From positions 311,189 to 375,188 of the forward strand of contig JAKUHH010000068.1 in the NCBI GenBank assembly GCA_022701365.1: DNA of 64,000 nt, in the 5' to 3' direction. Below the pieces are notes generated by a model, which saw only the letters and a list, made by a program, of their open reading frames with translations, searched no databases and was not told the origin of the DNA. Source of the DNA: Mycocentrospora acerina. Lineage: Eukaryota; Ascomycota; Dothideomycetes; Pleosporales. The translations under genes and the position numbers were made by a program. Shown here in pieces: positions 1 through 10,057 of the stretch. Within the stretch, counting starts at the first letter, position 1; each line of letters opens with the position of its first letter.

Positions 1-1034
1 CACTCATTTCATGAAAAAAAAGGCGATATTCGACTGTGCTTTGTCACGATGGTGCTCTTTGAAGTCAGGCTGACTTGAGTCAACACCGGAAGCTTCGACG
101 AGCAAAGCATTGTACCAGCCAATGCTCTGTCAGCTACAGATGCAGCCATTTAAAGTGAGATCAGATCCACTGTGAAAAGTGACATTAAAAGCACTCCTTG
201 TACTGAGAGCTTTCACACTCAGCAACTCATGGCGTTCATCGCTCATGCTAGAGTTGACGAGCTGGGAATTGTGAGTCACATCGTTGACAGAAGAGAACTA
301 GTGTGTGAGTGAAGAATGAGGCGTGCCAATATGCAGACAATTCCCAAGTGACATGGCGCTGGAATGATGTTAAAATGACGCTAAATGAATAGAGCTGACG
401 AAACGGGAGGTGAGAAAAGAGAGTAAGAGGTGAAATAAGGTTTCCAAGGAGTGTAGAGAAGAGACAGCGATGGATATGGATATGGAATGAGACAATAGAA
501 CAAGCGGCGACTGTGCCGGGGTGGCTTTCGAGAGCAGAACCCTGTAGTGAGTCTTGCTTTTGTTCATGAAATCTCCCCTTCCACAAGCTTGGCCCAGCTC
601 CAAGACTCGCAGAAAGAGGCAGGGGCAAGCAAATCTCCCTGAATACGAAGCCCTACTCCTCACTATAATCACCATAGGGCGAGATTATGAAGCAAAACAA
701 AAGTCAAATACGATGCCATATTCCCCTTGTGCAGAGACGGGCAAGGGGCGGATGGAAGTTGACTCATACACTGCGACAGGCCATTGTCCCTGCAGCAGAG
801 TTGCCCCTTGACACCTGCTGCTTACCTCGCCATGCCCATGCCCATGCCCATGCACAATCCCCAGCGCGGCGGCCAAGTGCTGGAGCCGTGTCGATGTGAC
901 GGCCGTGGTCGTCGTTCGCCAGGCGCTAGCGCACATTGGATGTCGAAAACAGTCAGCCAAAATTTAGACAAGGCCGCCTCCCCACCACCTCAAGCTCGAC
1001 CCCGCCCACCTATTCCGACCTACACACGTTCAAC
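1..1034. other. Intergenic region upstream of eIF3i
   Basis: No reading frame here looks like a protein: the open frames are short, overlap on both strands and match no family I know. The stretch near 830-860 holds a short tandem CCATGC-type repeat. The last few hundred bases should contain the promoter and 5' leader of the eIF3i gene; C-rich sequence directly precedes its ATG. Confidence 0.5.
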
Positions 1035-2224
1035 ATGAGGCCGATTCTCCTTTCCGGGCACGAGCGTGCGCTCACGCAGGTCAAATTCAACGCCGACGGC
1101 GACATCATCTTCTCCGTCTCCAAGGACCATGTTGTGTGCGCATGGTGTTAGTTCCCGCCTGCTGCCCCAAGCGAGACGACACCACGACCACGACGCTGAC
1201 GCGATGCAGACTCCCACAACGGCGAGCGCTTCGGAACATACCATGGCCACCAGGGTGCGCTCTGGACCGTCGACGTCAACCCCACCACCGAGCTGCTTGC
1301 GACGGGCGGCGCCGACAACACGATGCGCCTGTGGGAGGTCAAGACGGGCAAGCTGCTGAAGACGTGGGAGTTCGCCACATCCATCAAGCGCGTCGAGTTC
1401 TCGCCCGACGGCAAGCAGCTGCTGGGCGTCACCGAGAAGCGCTCCGGCCACCTCTCCACCATTGTCGTCTACCCCATCAACCCCGACCCCGAGGCCGAGC
1501 AGTCCGACGAGCAGACTCTGCGGATAGTGTGCGACGAGAGCAAGGCGACCGTCGCCGGCTTCAGCTACCTGGCCAAGTACATCATCTCCGGCCACGAGGA
1601 CGGCTCCATCACACAGTGGGATGCCAAGAACGGCGACTGCCTCCAGAGCAACTACGAGGCGCACGAGCCGGACATGCAGGGTACGCAACGAGTCGCCGAG
1701 AGGGAGAATGCAGTGCTGACACGGCCTAGTGACGGATCTCCAGTGGTCGCCAGACCGCACATACTTCATCACAGCCTCCAAGGACAAGACTGCCAAGGTG
1801 CGTTTGCGATGCGCAACTTGACCTGCCCTGCCCACACATCATCTAACAAACCCTCCAGCTTATTGATGTCGAGGACCTCTCCGTCCTCAAGTCCTACGTC
1901 GCCGACACACCCCTCAACAGCGCCGCCATCACCCCCGTAAAAGACTACGTCATCCTCGGCGGTGGTCAAGCCGCCATGGACGTCACAACCACATCTGCCC
2001 GCCAGGGTAAATTCGAGGCCCGTTTCTACCACAAGATCTTCATGGAGGAGATTGGTCGCGTGCGTGGTCACTTTGGCCCCCTCAACTACGTCGCCGTACA
2101 CCCACAAGGCACCGCCTACTGCAGCGGCGGTGAGGACGGATACGTGCGCGTGCACCACTTTGACAAGCCGTACTTTGACTTTCTCTACGAGGTTGAGCGG
2201 GAGGCCAAGTCGGCGAACTTGTAA
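1035..2224 (+). CDS. TIF34: Eukaryotic translation initiation factor 3 subunit I (WD40)
   Basis: Subunit i of eIF3, a WD40 beta-propeller that binds eIF3b and eIF3g in the cytoplasm and supports 43S complex assembly and scanning. Exons read as 1035-1146, 1210-1680, 1730-1797 and 1859-2224, all with GT-AG introns of 49-63 bases, giving 338 residues, the usual family length. The start MRPILLSGHERALTQVKFN is the typical eIF3i N-terminus. WD repeats are visible at GHQGALWTVDV, GGADNTMRLWEV and SGHEDGSITQWDAK. The family hallmark GQAAMDVTTTSARQGKFEAR lies late in the protein, and the end is a WD blade (GGEDGYVRVHHFDKPYF). Every splice junction keeps the family sequence in phase. The first intron begins GTTAGT, a slightly unusual donor. 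Identification is firm. Confidence 0.97.
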
Positions 2225-2723
2225 TGTATGGGTTATGAGCGATGGCTGGGATGATGCATGCATGCAATGGCGTTCCGGCAGTTGGGTCTTAGAAAGCCCT
2301 GGGTAGGCTCTTCAAAAGTTATGAGAGAGCCACGTACAGATGAGATGTATGTGAATGCAATGTACTCAATGACCAAGTTATTCAGATGAATGTCGAGAAG
2401 TGCAGCTGAGTGGCTGATTGAAATCACCCTCAAGTTGAACGAATGCGCCTCGTTCACTCGAGCGTCGTCCGTGATCTACTTGAGATATCTGATTGGCCCA
2501 CATCACCTAGCGCAGCCCAGAACGCAACATCACCTCTCTGTTGTGCTTGTACAGCAACACCAGCACATTCTAAAAATGCTCAGCCAAGCCTGCACGTAAT
2601 GCACCGCAGCGTCATCAGCCCCATGTACATTGCATCCTCATTGACAGCCTACCAACTCTAACACACTTGCACAGTCCCATCTTCTTCCTCTCCACTCTCC
2701 TGATACTATTCTTCTACCTCAGC
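2225..2723. other. Intergenic region between eIF3i and the histidine phosphatase
   Basis: About 500 bases between two genes on the same strand. It should hold the eIF3i 3' end and the promoter of the next gene. A pyrimidine-rich stretch (2680-2720) precedes the downstream ATG, which is common in fungal leaders. An upstream TTG-initiated extension of the next frame would add a hydrophobic segment but has no ATG, so I do not include it. Confidence 0.45.
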
Positions 2724-3875
2724 ATGAGCCCCTCAGGCACTATCCCCGCCCCGGCCCCTTCACCAGCGGGGGACCACCATTTCAAATACACCGTGCAGAA
2801 GGGGTATTTCATGCAATCCGAAGACTCGACCAACGACCAGGAGTTTGATTTTGTAAAAAATCCCCACCTCCCATTGCGGTGATTAAATCACACAAGAATA
2901 GTCAAATGAATGAATACACGAACTGACGGTTTCTTTGTCTAGAAAACAAGCAACTTTGGCCTTATCAACCGAGACTACCCTACGGATGAAAAAGATGACA
3001 AGGCATCCCAATGGACACGCTTCGCCCGGTACATCCGCCACGTGAACACCACCCTGCAAGACGGATCGAGCATCAAAGTCCTCTTCCTCGGCCGCCACGG
3101 CCAAGGCTGGCATAATGTTGCAGAAACGAAATACGGAACAAAAGCCTGGGATGTATGTTACTTCCCCCCTTTCTCCCTCCCTCCCTCCCTCCATCGTCAT
3201 ACTTCTCCTCGTCCATTCCCTGACTAACCCCTCATCAAAAAGTGCTACTGGTCCGCCCTCAACGGCGCTGACGGCCTCACCTGGTTCGACGCCCACCTCA
3301 CCCCCCTCGGCGAGCAGCAGGCCCTCTCCGCCCACACCCTCTGGTCGCAGCAACTCCCCCACGGCCTCCCGCCACCCCAATCCTTCTACGTCAGCCCTCT
3401 CACCCGCGCCATCCAAACCGCAGACCTAACCTTCTCCTCTTTGCCCCTGACCTACTCCCCTGTGGTGCGCGAACTCGTGCGTGAAGCCCTGGGCGTACAT
3501 ACGTGTGACCGCCGCTCGCGCCGCTCGGAAATCCAGGCCGCGTTTCCGCACCTTGTTTTCCCAGAGGAGTTCTCAGAGGAGGATTTGCTCTGGGAGAAGG
3601 ACTACAGGGAGCCCCGGTCTGCGCGGCGGTATCGGCTGGCGCGGTTTTTGGATGATGTGTGGGGCAGTGATGGGAATGTGTGGGTGAGTATGACGGCGCA
3701 TTCGGGCGCGATTGCGAGTGTGCTCGAGGTCTTGGGACATCGTGAGTTTGCGCTTGAGACAGGCGGGGGGATTCCTGTGGTTGTTAGGGCCGAGAGAGTA
3801 GGAGGAAAAAGGGAGGTGCCGGAAAAAGAACCGAGTGACGCGCCGCCCATGTGTGATGGACCGCCAGAGGCATGA
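2724..3875 (+). CDS. Histidine phosphatase superfamily protein (phosphoglycerate mutase-like)
   Basis: A branch-1 histidine phosphatase, related to the fungal PMU1-like phosphoglycerate-mutase-like proteins rather than glycolytic mutase. Exons are 2724-2852, 2943-3152 and 3243-3875, giving 323 residues. The catalytic motif is LFLGRHGQGWHN (phospho-accepting His95). The arginine-bearing segment FYVSPLTRAIQTA and the second catalytic histidine in VSMTAHSGAIASVL complete the active site. The start is the first ATG in frame. Substrate is unknown: the family includes phosphatases for small sugar or nucleotide phosphates, and some members rescue phosphomutase defects. The last 35 residues are charged and poorly constrained. 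Family assignment is firm; function is open. Confidence 0.88.
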
Positions 3876-4234
3876 GTGCGTACCGTTTTGGCAGAGCTGG
3901 TTAGATGATTGTAGTAGAGAAATGGTTAGCAAAAACGCACATCACTAGTATACATGGCGTGGACAGTCTGAGCATGCATGCGGCCGTCAATTGTGGATTT
4001 GGTAGCATCTATGCGCTTAACCACTCCCTGAACCATTCCCGTCATTGTAAAGAATAGCAGGCCAAGGAAAGACACGCGTGTCCTTTACCCTTTCAACAAG
4101 CTGCCTAGAATCCGTCCATTTTTTTGGTGGTATTCCTCCTTGCCAGCCATCAAACGCCCGCTAATCAAAATGATAAGATCCCTTCCTGCCGTATCCATTC
4201 ATTCCCTATTGAAAACTGTTCCGCGTTCAGCAGC
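3876..4234. other. Convergent intergenic spacer
   Basis: Tail-to-tail region between the histidine phosphatase (plus strand) and MBF1 (minus strand). It should carry both 3' untranslated regions. I see no gene in it. Confidence 0.5.
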
Positions 4235-4771
4235 TCAGTTCTTCTTGGGGAACTTGGGCTGTCCCATCTTATCACCCCGTAGGATAACATTGAGCACGCG
4301 CTCCATGTTGCCCAACAACTTCTGATCCGGCGTGGCAGTCCCGCGCTCAAAGTCTGCGATGATGGTAGGCGTGGAGTTGCACTTTGTGGCGAGATCCTTC
4401 TGGGTCATTGTGGTACCCTTGTCGTTCTTGGCTTCTGAGCGGGCCTTGGAGATGGCCTGGCCGACAGCGATGCCGACCGTCTTTGGCTTGACAATGTCAT
4501 CTGAGCGGTCGACCTTTGTGAGGCGCTGGCCTTCAGCGGAACCAGAGCCACCCTTTGTTGTTGTTAGCAAGGAGGATAATAGCGGTGAATGTGTTGGTTT
4601 TTGACTTACGGCGTTGGCAGAAGCAAACTTCTTCTCTGTCGCGATGACAGCTCCGCTACGCTGAGCGGCGTTCAGGGCGCTCTTGCCCTTGACGACAGTC
4701 TCGCGGGGAGCGGCAGCGCCACCACGGGTGCGGCTACCGATCTTGGTAACGGAGTTCCAGTCCTCAGACAT
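4235..4771 (-). CDS. MBF1: Multiprotein-bridging factor 1 (transcriptional coactivator)
   Basis: MBF1 links bZIP-type activators (Gcn4 in yeast) to TATA-binding protein and also acts at ribosomes that collide or frameshift. Exon 1 is 4771-4610 and exon 2 is 4552-4235, giving 159 residues, close to the family's roughly 150. The N-terminus MSEDWNSVTKIGSR is the conserved MBF1 start. The C-terminal Cro/C1-type helix-turn-helix is clear (MTQKDLATKCNSTPTIIADF, then RGTATPDQKLLGNMERVL). The 57-base intron (GTAAGT donor) is a multiple of three and contains no stop, so an unspliced message would still be translated through it. A CATATAAG element lies about 85 bases upstream of the ATG. Identification is firm. 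Confidence 0.96.
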   Translation of the reverse strand: MSEDWNSVTKIGSRTRGGAAAPRETVVKGKSALNAAQRSGAVIATEKKFASANAVSQKPTHSPLLSSLLTTTKGGSGSAEGQRLTKVDRSDDIVKPKTVGIAVGQAISKARSEAKNDKGTTMTQKDLATKCNSTPTIIADFERGTATPDQKLLGNMERVLNVILRGDKMGQPKFPKKN

Positions 4772-5839
4772 ATTGATGTTGTGGGGGTTGGGTGATGTGT
4801 GTGTGAGGAAGGCTGAGCGGTGTGTTATGTGTCAAGGCGGGGTGTTGTGCTTCTTATATGAGCTATGCGGCTGCGTTCCTGCGTTTACACTACGCGGATT
4901 TGTCAGTCGGTAAGCGCGAATGTAGGAAACGGTGATCGAGCGTACAGGAAAGTGAATAAGGAGTCTCGATCGCGTGGGCAAAGACTCGGACACAAAGAGG
5001 CAGTCACACAGTCACCAATGACATCGCCACATACGCTAGTGCGCTTTTGGCGGTGCGCGAGAACATTCCATCCATGATCGACTGAGCCTCAGCCCTTGCG
5101 CCCTTGTCTATTTTCAAAACACAACAGTCCATTTGGAGTGTACGAAAGGAGTACAGGTAAGCCTGAGCATAGGATAGAGGACGTAATGCAGCTGCAAGAA
5201 ATACATGACTCCCATGTCCAGGCAACGACTAGCTCATGCTTGGGTAGCACAATCGTTGACGTACACTGCATCCGATCGTACCATGCACTACCATTGCCGC
5301 ACGTAATACTACTCGTTTCAAGGCTTGAGAATGTTGTGGCGAGACATTTTCGTAGATCTCTTGCATCAAGTTAAAACCTAAGCCTAGACAGATCTGCGCC
5401 ACTACTGGAAGAGTAGATCAGGCCAAAGTAATGATTACTGGTGCATCACATATGTTTTAGAGTATACAATACAGCAGTGCACATGAAACAAGTAGACGAA
5501 ATCACATTCAAACGCACCTAGAACATGTTCACGGGTATAATGATATCATTCATTGGCTAGAGTTCGAAAATCCACAACAGTACTCATAGACCGTGCATAC
5601 AACACTCAATACCAAATCATTCAACAACACCCACTCCATGGTCCAAATTTGCATAGCCTCGATGTGCTCGCGTAAGCACTCGCTAGAATAGACGCCTTGA
5701 GTCCTGCTTTCCCGCCCGCAATCAAAAAAAGCTTAAAGCAATATCCCAAAGCATCGATACGGGAGTCTACTGCAATCTAATTGTTGCTCGCTTCTCAAAT
5801 TGGCAAGTCGTCAAACACAAGGTATCGATACCGCATAGC
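4772..5839. other. Intergenic region between MBF1 and trehalase
   Basis: About 1 kb lying upstream of MBF1 and downstream of trehalase. No credible gene: open frames are short and lack recognisable motifs. It should contain the MBF1 promoter and the trehalase 3' end. The part from about 5380 to 5800 is noticeably more AT-rich. Confidence 0.45.
4853..4860 (-). promoter_or_regulatory. Possible TATA element for MBF1
   Basis: Minus-strand CATATAAG about 85 bases upstream of the MBF1 ATG. The spacing suits a fungal TATA box, but the call rests only on motif and position. Confidence 0.35.
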
Positions 5840-8230
5840 TCATGTCATGTTGAGTGCATCCATGGCTTTCTCGTACGAGTTCCAGTCTGTTAGCGCACCA
5901 AGTGCACGACGCTGGTGAGCACTTAGAAGAGTAAGGCCATAAATGTAGCTCGCATTGACCCATCCGAAGCTGTCATCAATTAGTCTGTGTTCCATCAAAT
6001 CAATGCACAAAAGGCACTTACCCTTCACGAGGAACGCCCTTGAAGTCGCTGCCCTGGTTGCCATACTCTGCTTCAACTTTGTGAGGATCAATTTCTCTTG
6101 TGACATCGTATTTTTCAACAACGACACCGTTGAAATCGACAAAGGCTTTTGTGACCATATGCAGCCATCGATATGCCAGTCGTTGGGCCTCGGCGTCATA
6201 ACCATATCGCTGGAACCCAACCCAAGCCAGAATTTGCTGTGGTGCCCATCCAAAGGGATAATCCCATTGACGGTTAGGACGATCGACGTGAACCTCGCCG
6301 CGAGATTTCTCGGTACCGGATACAATACCACCAAAGACCTCAAGCTTGGGTAGAGCTTTCTCCACGAGAATTTGGGCTTGTCGAGGCGTTGCCAAGCCAG
6401 ACCACATCGGCCAGAAGGTCGTTGCGCTTTCATAGCCAGTGCGTTCTTTCTTAACAACATTGTAGTCAAAATACATGCCCGCCTCTTCGTCCCAGAGGTA
6501 CTTGTCAACGTTGGCACGACGCCTTCTGGCACGACGCTCCCACATGGCTGACGTTTCGACGTGACCAGGCTTCATTGTACCAGTGCGGAATTCATCGGGG
6601 ATTTCGAGCCTGTCTTTGAAATGAGTGCGGATGCAACGACCGATGTCAACCTCATATTTATAAAGGAGCGCATTAATGTCAACAACGGCGAGATCAGCGG
6701 CAACATGCTCGAGACGGTAGGATGTGTCGTGACCAGACTCACGCACTGCACGGTCGTGTCGGAAGTAGTCGTCTAATTCCGGTTCGTGAACTTGCCCACT
6801 GTTGTAGGCCTCGACGAATTCCTCAAAAGTCATTCCGTGCTTCTCCTGGTACTCCTTCAACACCCCCTTAAAGTGAGACGCTTCAGTTTCGGGGGGAACG
6901 CCCAGACCGCCAGGTGAATATTTCGAAAGGCCGGTTGATTCGTCATACCGAGGCACGCTCGTCCATACCGAAAAGTATTCTTTAATAGCAGCGAGGATTG
7001 CTTCTCGCAAAAATTCGTCAGCACCAGGCTCGTGCTTGATACGCTCGTAGACACGCAATGCCATGTCGGTAAGGAAGGGCGGTTGAGAACGACACAGGTA
7101 GTAGGTGCGGTTGGCGTTGAGAATCTTGTTGTAGTGCTTGATACAGAAGCAAAAGTGAATAACCATAGATTTGACCAGGTCCACACGGTCATTGACCAGT
7201 AAACCAAGCGACTCCATGTAGCTGTCCCAGCCGTACAGCTCGTTGAAGCGACCGCCAGGAACAACAAAGGGTAGACCTCTCAAGTCCTTCTTCCCGGTAG
7301 AGTCAGTGTATTCTTCCATCGCAATCGCAAGCAAACCAGGCTTCTTGTTCAAGTCGCGCACGTATTCGGGGTTGTCGCAATCCTTGGGTAGCCATTGAAC
7401 GTCAAGACGCATCTCTGGATGCTCATTGGCGATGCGGGTGTAGTAATCGTATTGCTCCTGGACGCCTTGTGGAATGTATATACGAGGACGCGGGTCGTCT
7501 GTCCAGTCCTTTGGGTCGCGTCCGACCTTCTCGATGTTCGAGCCATCGATACGGCGGGTAAGGCCGTCCCAAAAGGAGTGTTCGATCAAGCGGGAGAGAC
7601 GGTTCACGGGGTTCTCGTTCAGGCGCACTTCGTCAAGGACAATAGTCTTGCGGCCGTAGTCTTGAGCGAGGGTCAGCTCTTGAAGCAGGTTCGAAAGCAT
7701 GTAGGTGCCTCGGACGTCAAACTTGTTGTATGCATTGGAGCCGAGAGTGCCGAGCGAGATGACCTGCTCCGTATTAGCCACAGACATCCTCGACTTCATC
7801 GTCGTGACACACCTTGGGGCCCTTGTCGTCAATTGTGATCTGGTAGTTGCCATCCGAGTCCTCACGGGAGAGGAGTGTCTTGAGCGTAGGCTCGACCTGA
7901 ATCAGGAAGCGACGCGGCTGTGCTGAGGACTCGTCTAGTATTGTCAGCACGGGTGCCATCCACGGTGTATTGCAGCAGATACGCACCATGGCTGACGCGG
8001 CGCCCTAGCGACACGCCGTCAACGGGCAAAGCATTGCGGGAAGAATTCTCTACACTCTGTTCTCTGTCAATATAGCGCTCACGAATTAGGCCTTGCAAGA
8101 GACTCACAGCTGAGTAGGTCCTCGCCCTGACATGGTTGCGCGAGTGGCTGGTGCCATAGTAGACGTTTGGCTCCGCGTAAGGGTCGAGGTTGGACGAGGT
8201 ACGACGGGGCCTGGAAGGTTGCGAGCTCAT
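5840..8230 (-). CDS. Neutral (cytosolic, calcium- and PKA-regulated) trehalase
   Basis: Hydrolyses cytosolic trehalose to two glucose molecules (glycoside hydrolase 37), mobilising the stress and spore reserve. Exons on the minus strand are 8230-8108, 8056-7987, 7934-7813, 7763-6022 and 5969-5840, giving 728 residues. Both trehalase signatures are present: PGGRFNELYGWDSYM (274-288) and QWDYPFGWAPQQ (604-615). The segment ESGHDTSYR fits the catalytic-acid region. The acidic calcium loop that marks neutral trehalases is DSDGNYQITIDD (90-101). Three RRxS or RxxS-type sites in the N-terminal tail (RRTS 9-12, RARTYS 35-40, RRVS 60-63) suit activation by protein kinase A, as known for this family. 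Intron 1 uses the third possible acceptor, chosen because only that keeps the frame open. Length and domain order are normal. Confidence 0.95.
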
Positions 8231-9427
8231 GCTACAGCAGGTGACGGGCTGAGTCGGCTTTTGATGGCAGTTGCTGGGAAGATGCTGTGTTAGGGGCGTA
8301 GTTTGGTGTTGAGGGTACCGGTGCTAGGCGCGGGCTCTGGGGACAAAGATTAGAGGTACCCGCTGATACTGGTGGGGTGTGGGGCTCACGCTTTGCTTAG
8401 GAACAGAACAGAAGGCCCGAGAGGGACGTATAGATACTGTATGTAGCTAGGAACTAGGAAAGACGGCGTATGAAACTACGGTGTGGAAATGTTGTTGAGA
8501 GCGGCCAAGTCACGATAGAAGATCAAGTCCGCTACCTCCGTATCAATAACAATTCAGCAGCGACAACCGTTGCTTATTCAACAAATCGCCGCGAACAGCC
8601 AAGTACGCGGTGACTGTTTCTATTGCTGGAGCATCGCGTGCGATTGTCGGCGAGCTCCAGGTGCTATCGTTCGAGTTTCCATGCCCTGCTCGCTCCTGCC
8701 ATTCAGCTTTCATCGCGACCCCTGCCGAATCTGCCCGCCAGAGCTTACTCTCGCTACGTCATTCGCGCAGCTTGTCCCTCCAGATGTTTGTAATCAATGC
8801 ATCTCAACAACTCTCGTATAGCTTCAATGGCTCTTTGCTCTGTTTGTGCTATTTTTCAATTTTCTCGCGTTGCCCCTGCAGCTCCGAGTAGCTGCTGCGT
8901 TGTGACTGGTGCGTCTGCTGCATGTCCCAGGTCAGCAGGTACATTGTGCAATCAGCCTCTACGACTTGGCAGCTTTACGAACAGCGTTGTGACCTGTACC
9001 TCGCATACCACCTCAACCAACGAATCGACTGTGAAACGTATTGCTTCGGCTGTTACAAACTTTGCTCAAGCATGTCGAGAGCAGCTGCACACCTGATCAA
9101 CGTCCGATGCCGCATACGCTTGCTCAGGAACGTCTTTGTTCACCAATGTGGAAAGGTTGTCAAGTTGCTCGGCTCTCCATCATGCCGACTAAGAAATAAT
9201 ATTGTGTTCTTGAGATCTCTTCATTGAGGTTTCTACTGACATTATGCTATAAAGGCATGTTGAAATTCTTCATAATGCACGAGGCTGCTCGTGTTTGTTT
9301 TTATGACAAAGGAAATATTTTGGCAATGTTATGCCCATCAACCATCGACACCAGCACAAAGACAAAACCACCAACGCCATCGCTAAATAAGCAAACATTA
9401 TTAACCCAGTATCATTGACCATGCTTC
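8231..9427. other. Intergenic region upstream of trehalase
   Basis: About 1.2 kb containing the trehalase promoter and leader. One AGGGG stress-response-element core occurs near 8292, which is only suggestive. Several open frames of 80-100 codons around 8570-9230 show no recognisable protein and are not called. Confidence 0.4.
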
Positions 9428-10057
9428 TTACACCTGCGACTTGTTCGCCTTGTTGTGCCTCCTCTTTGCGATGTTCTTCCAGGTCCATTTACTTTGGTTC
9501 TTCTCTCCTTGAGAACCAGTCGAACTCAGCACGACGGAGTCTGGCCTTGGCTGTCCAATGCTGTATGCTCTTGTCGAGCAGGTTGTGATGCTGCCAGTAT
9601 CGATGGAGGCCATTTCCGATGCAAGTTCTCGCAGCTCGAGTGTCTCCACGTCCAAGTAGTACTGCTGGCTTTGAGGAGTTGCCGGTGACGACCTGTATGG
9701 GTCTTGCATTGCGAGGAATCCAGAGGCGAAGCATCCACCGTAAATTTTCAATGCTTCCAGAGATGCAGCTCTCCTTAGCTCAATGTTGTGCCTCCGTGTG
9801 TCAAGATCGCCATCCTCAGACTCATCACAGTCGTCTTGATAGTCGATTTGCTGGTGATATGACTCCCAGGTTTGGTCAGTGCCGATTGAGTATGAGCGGG
9901 AGTTGTTCTGTCATTGATTGTTAGTGATAATGAAGTAGCGAGGATTGCAAGCATTGCATACCTGAAGGCGTGATGTGTGAAGTTGTAGGTTCTCTTCAGT
10001 CAAGCGGAATTGTGCAGGTTGCGTGTTTGTAGCCTCCATGGTGAGTTGGTGATACAT
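9428..10057 (-). CDS. Small unknown protein, two exons
   Basis: I do not recognise this protein. Exon 1 (10057-9962) and exon 2 (9907-9428) join through a 54-base intron with GTATGC donor and GACAG acceptor, giving 191 residues; a second in-frame ATG at 10039 would give 185. The join is supported because the frame stays open through both exons, where unspliced readings end at once. The middle is acidic (DYQDDCDESEDGDLDTRRH), the rest is Ser/Thr/Gln-rich, and the C-terminus is strongly basic (SKWTWKNIAKRRHNKANKS), perhaps a nuclear localisation signal. No signal peptide or membrane segment is visible. A TATATAAG element stands about 135 bases upstream of the first ATG. It is the only gene I support between trehalase and 15.2 kb. 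It could be lineage-specific. Confidence 0.6.

Noticed and set aside
248..675. Two overlapping minus-strand open frames of 100-126 codons
   Set aside because: No family features, no intron logic and random composition; they overlap in different frames.
8570..9418. A series of plus-strand frames of 60-100 codons downstream of the unknown gene
   Set aside because: They shift frame repeatedly and encode no recognisable protein.
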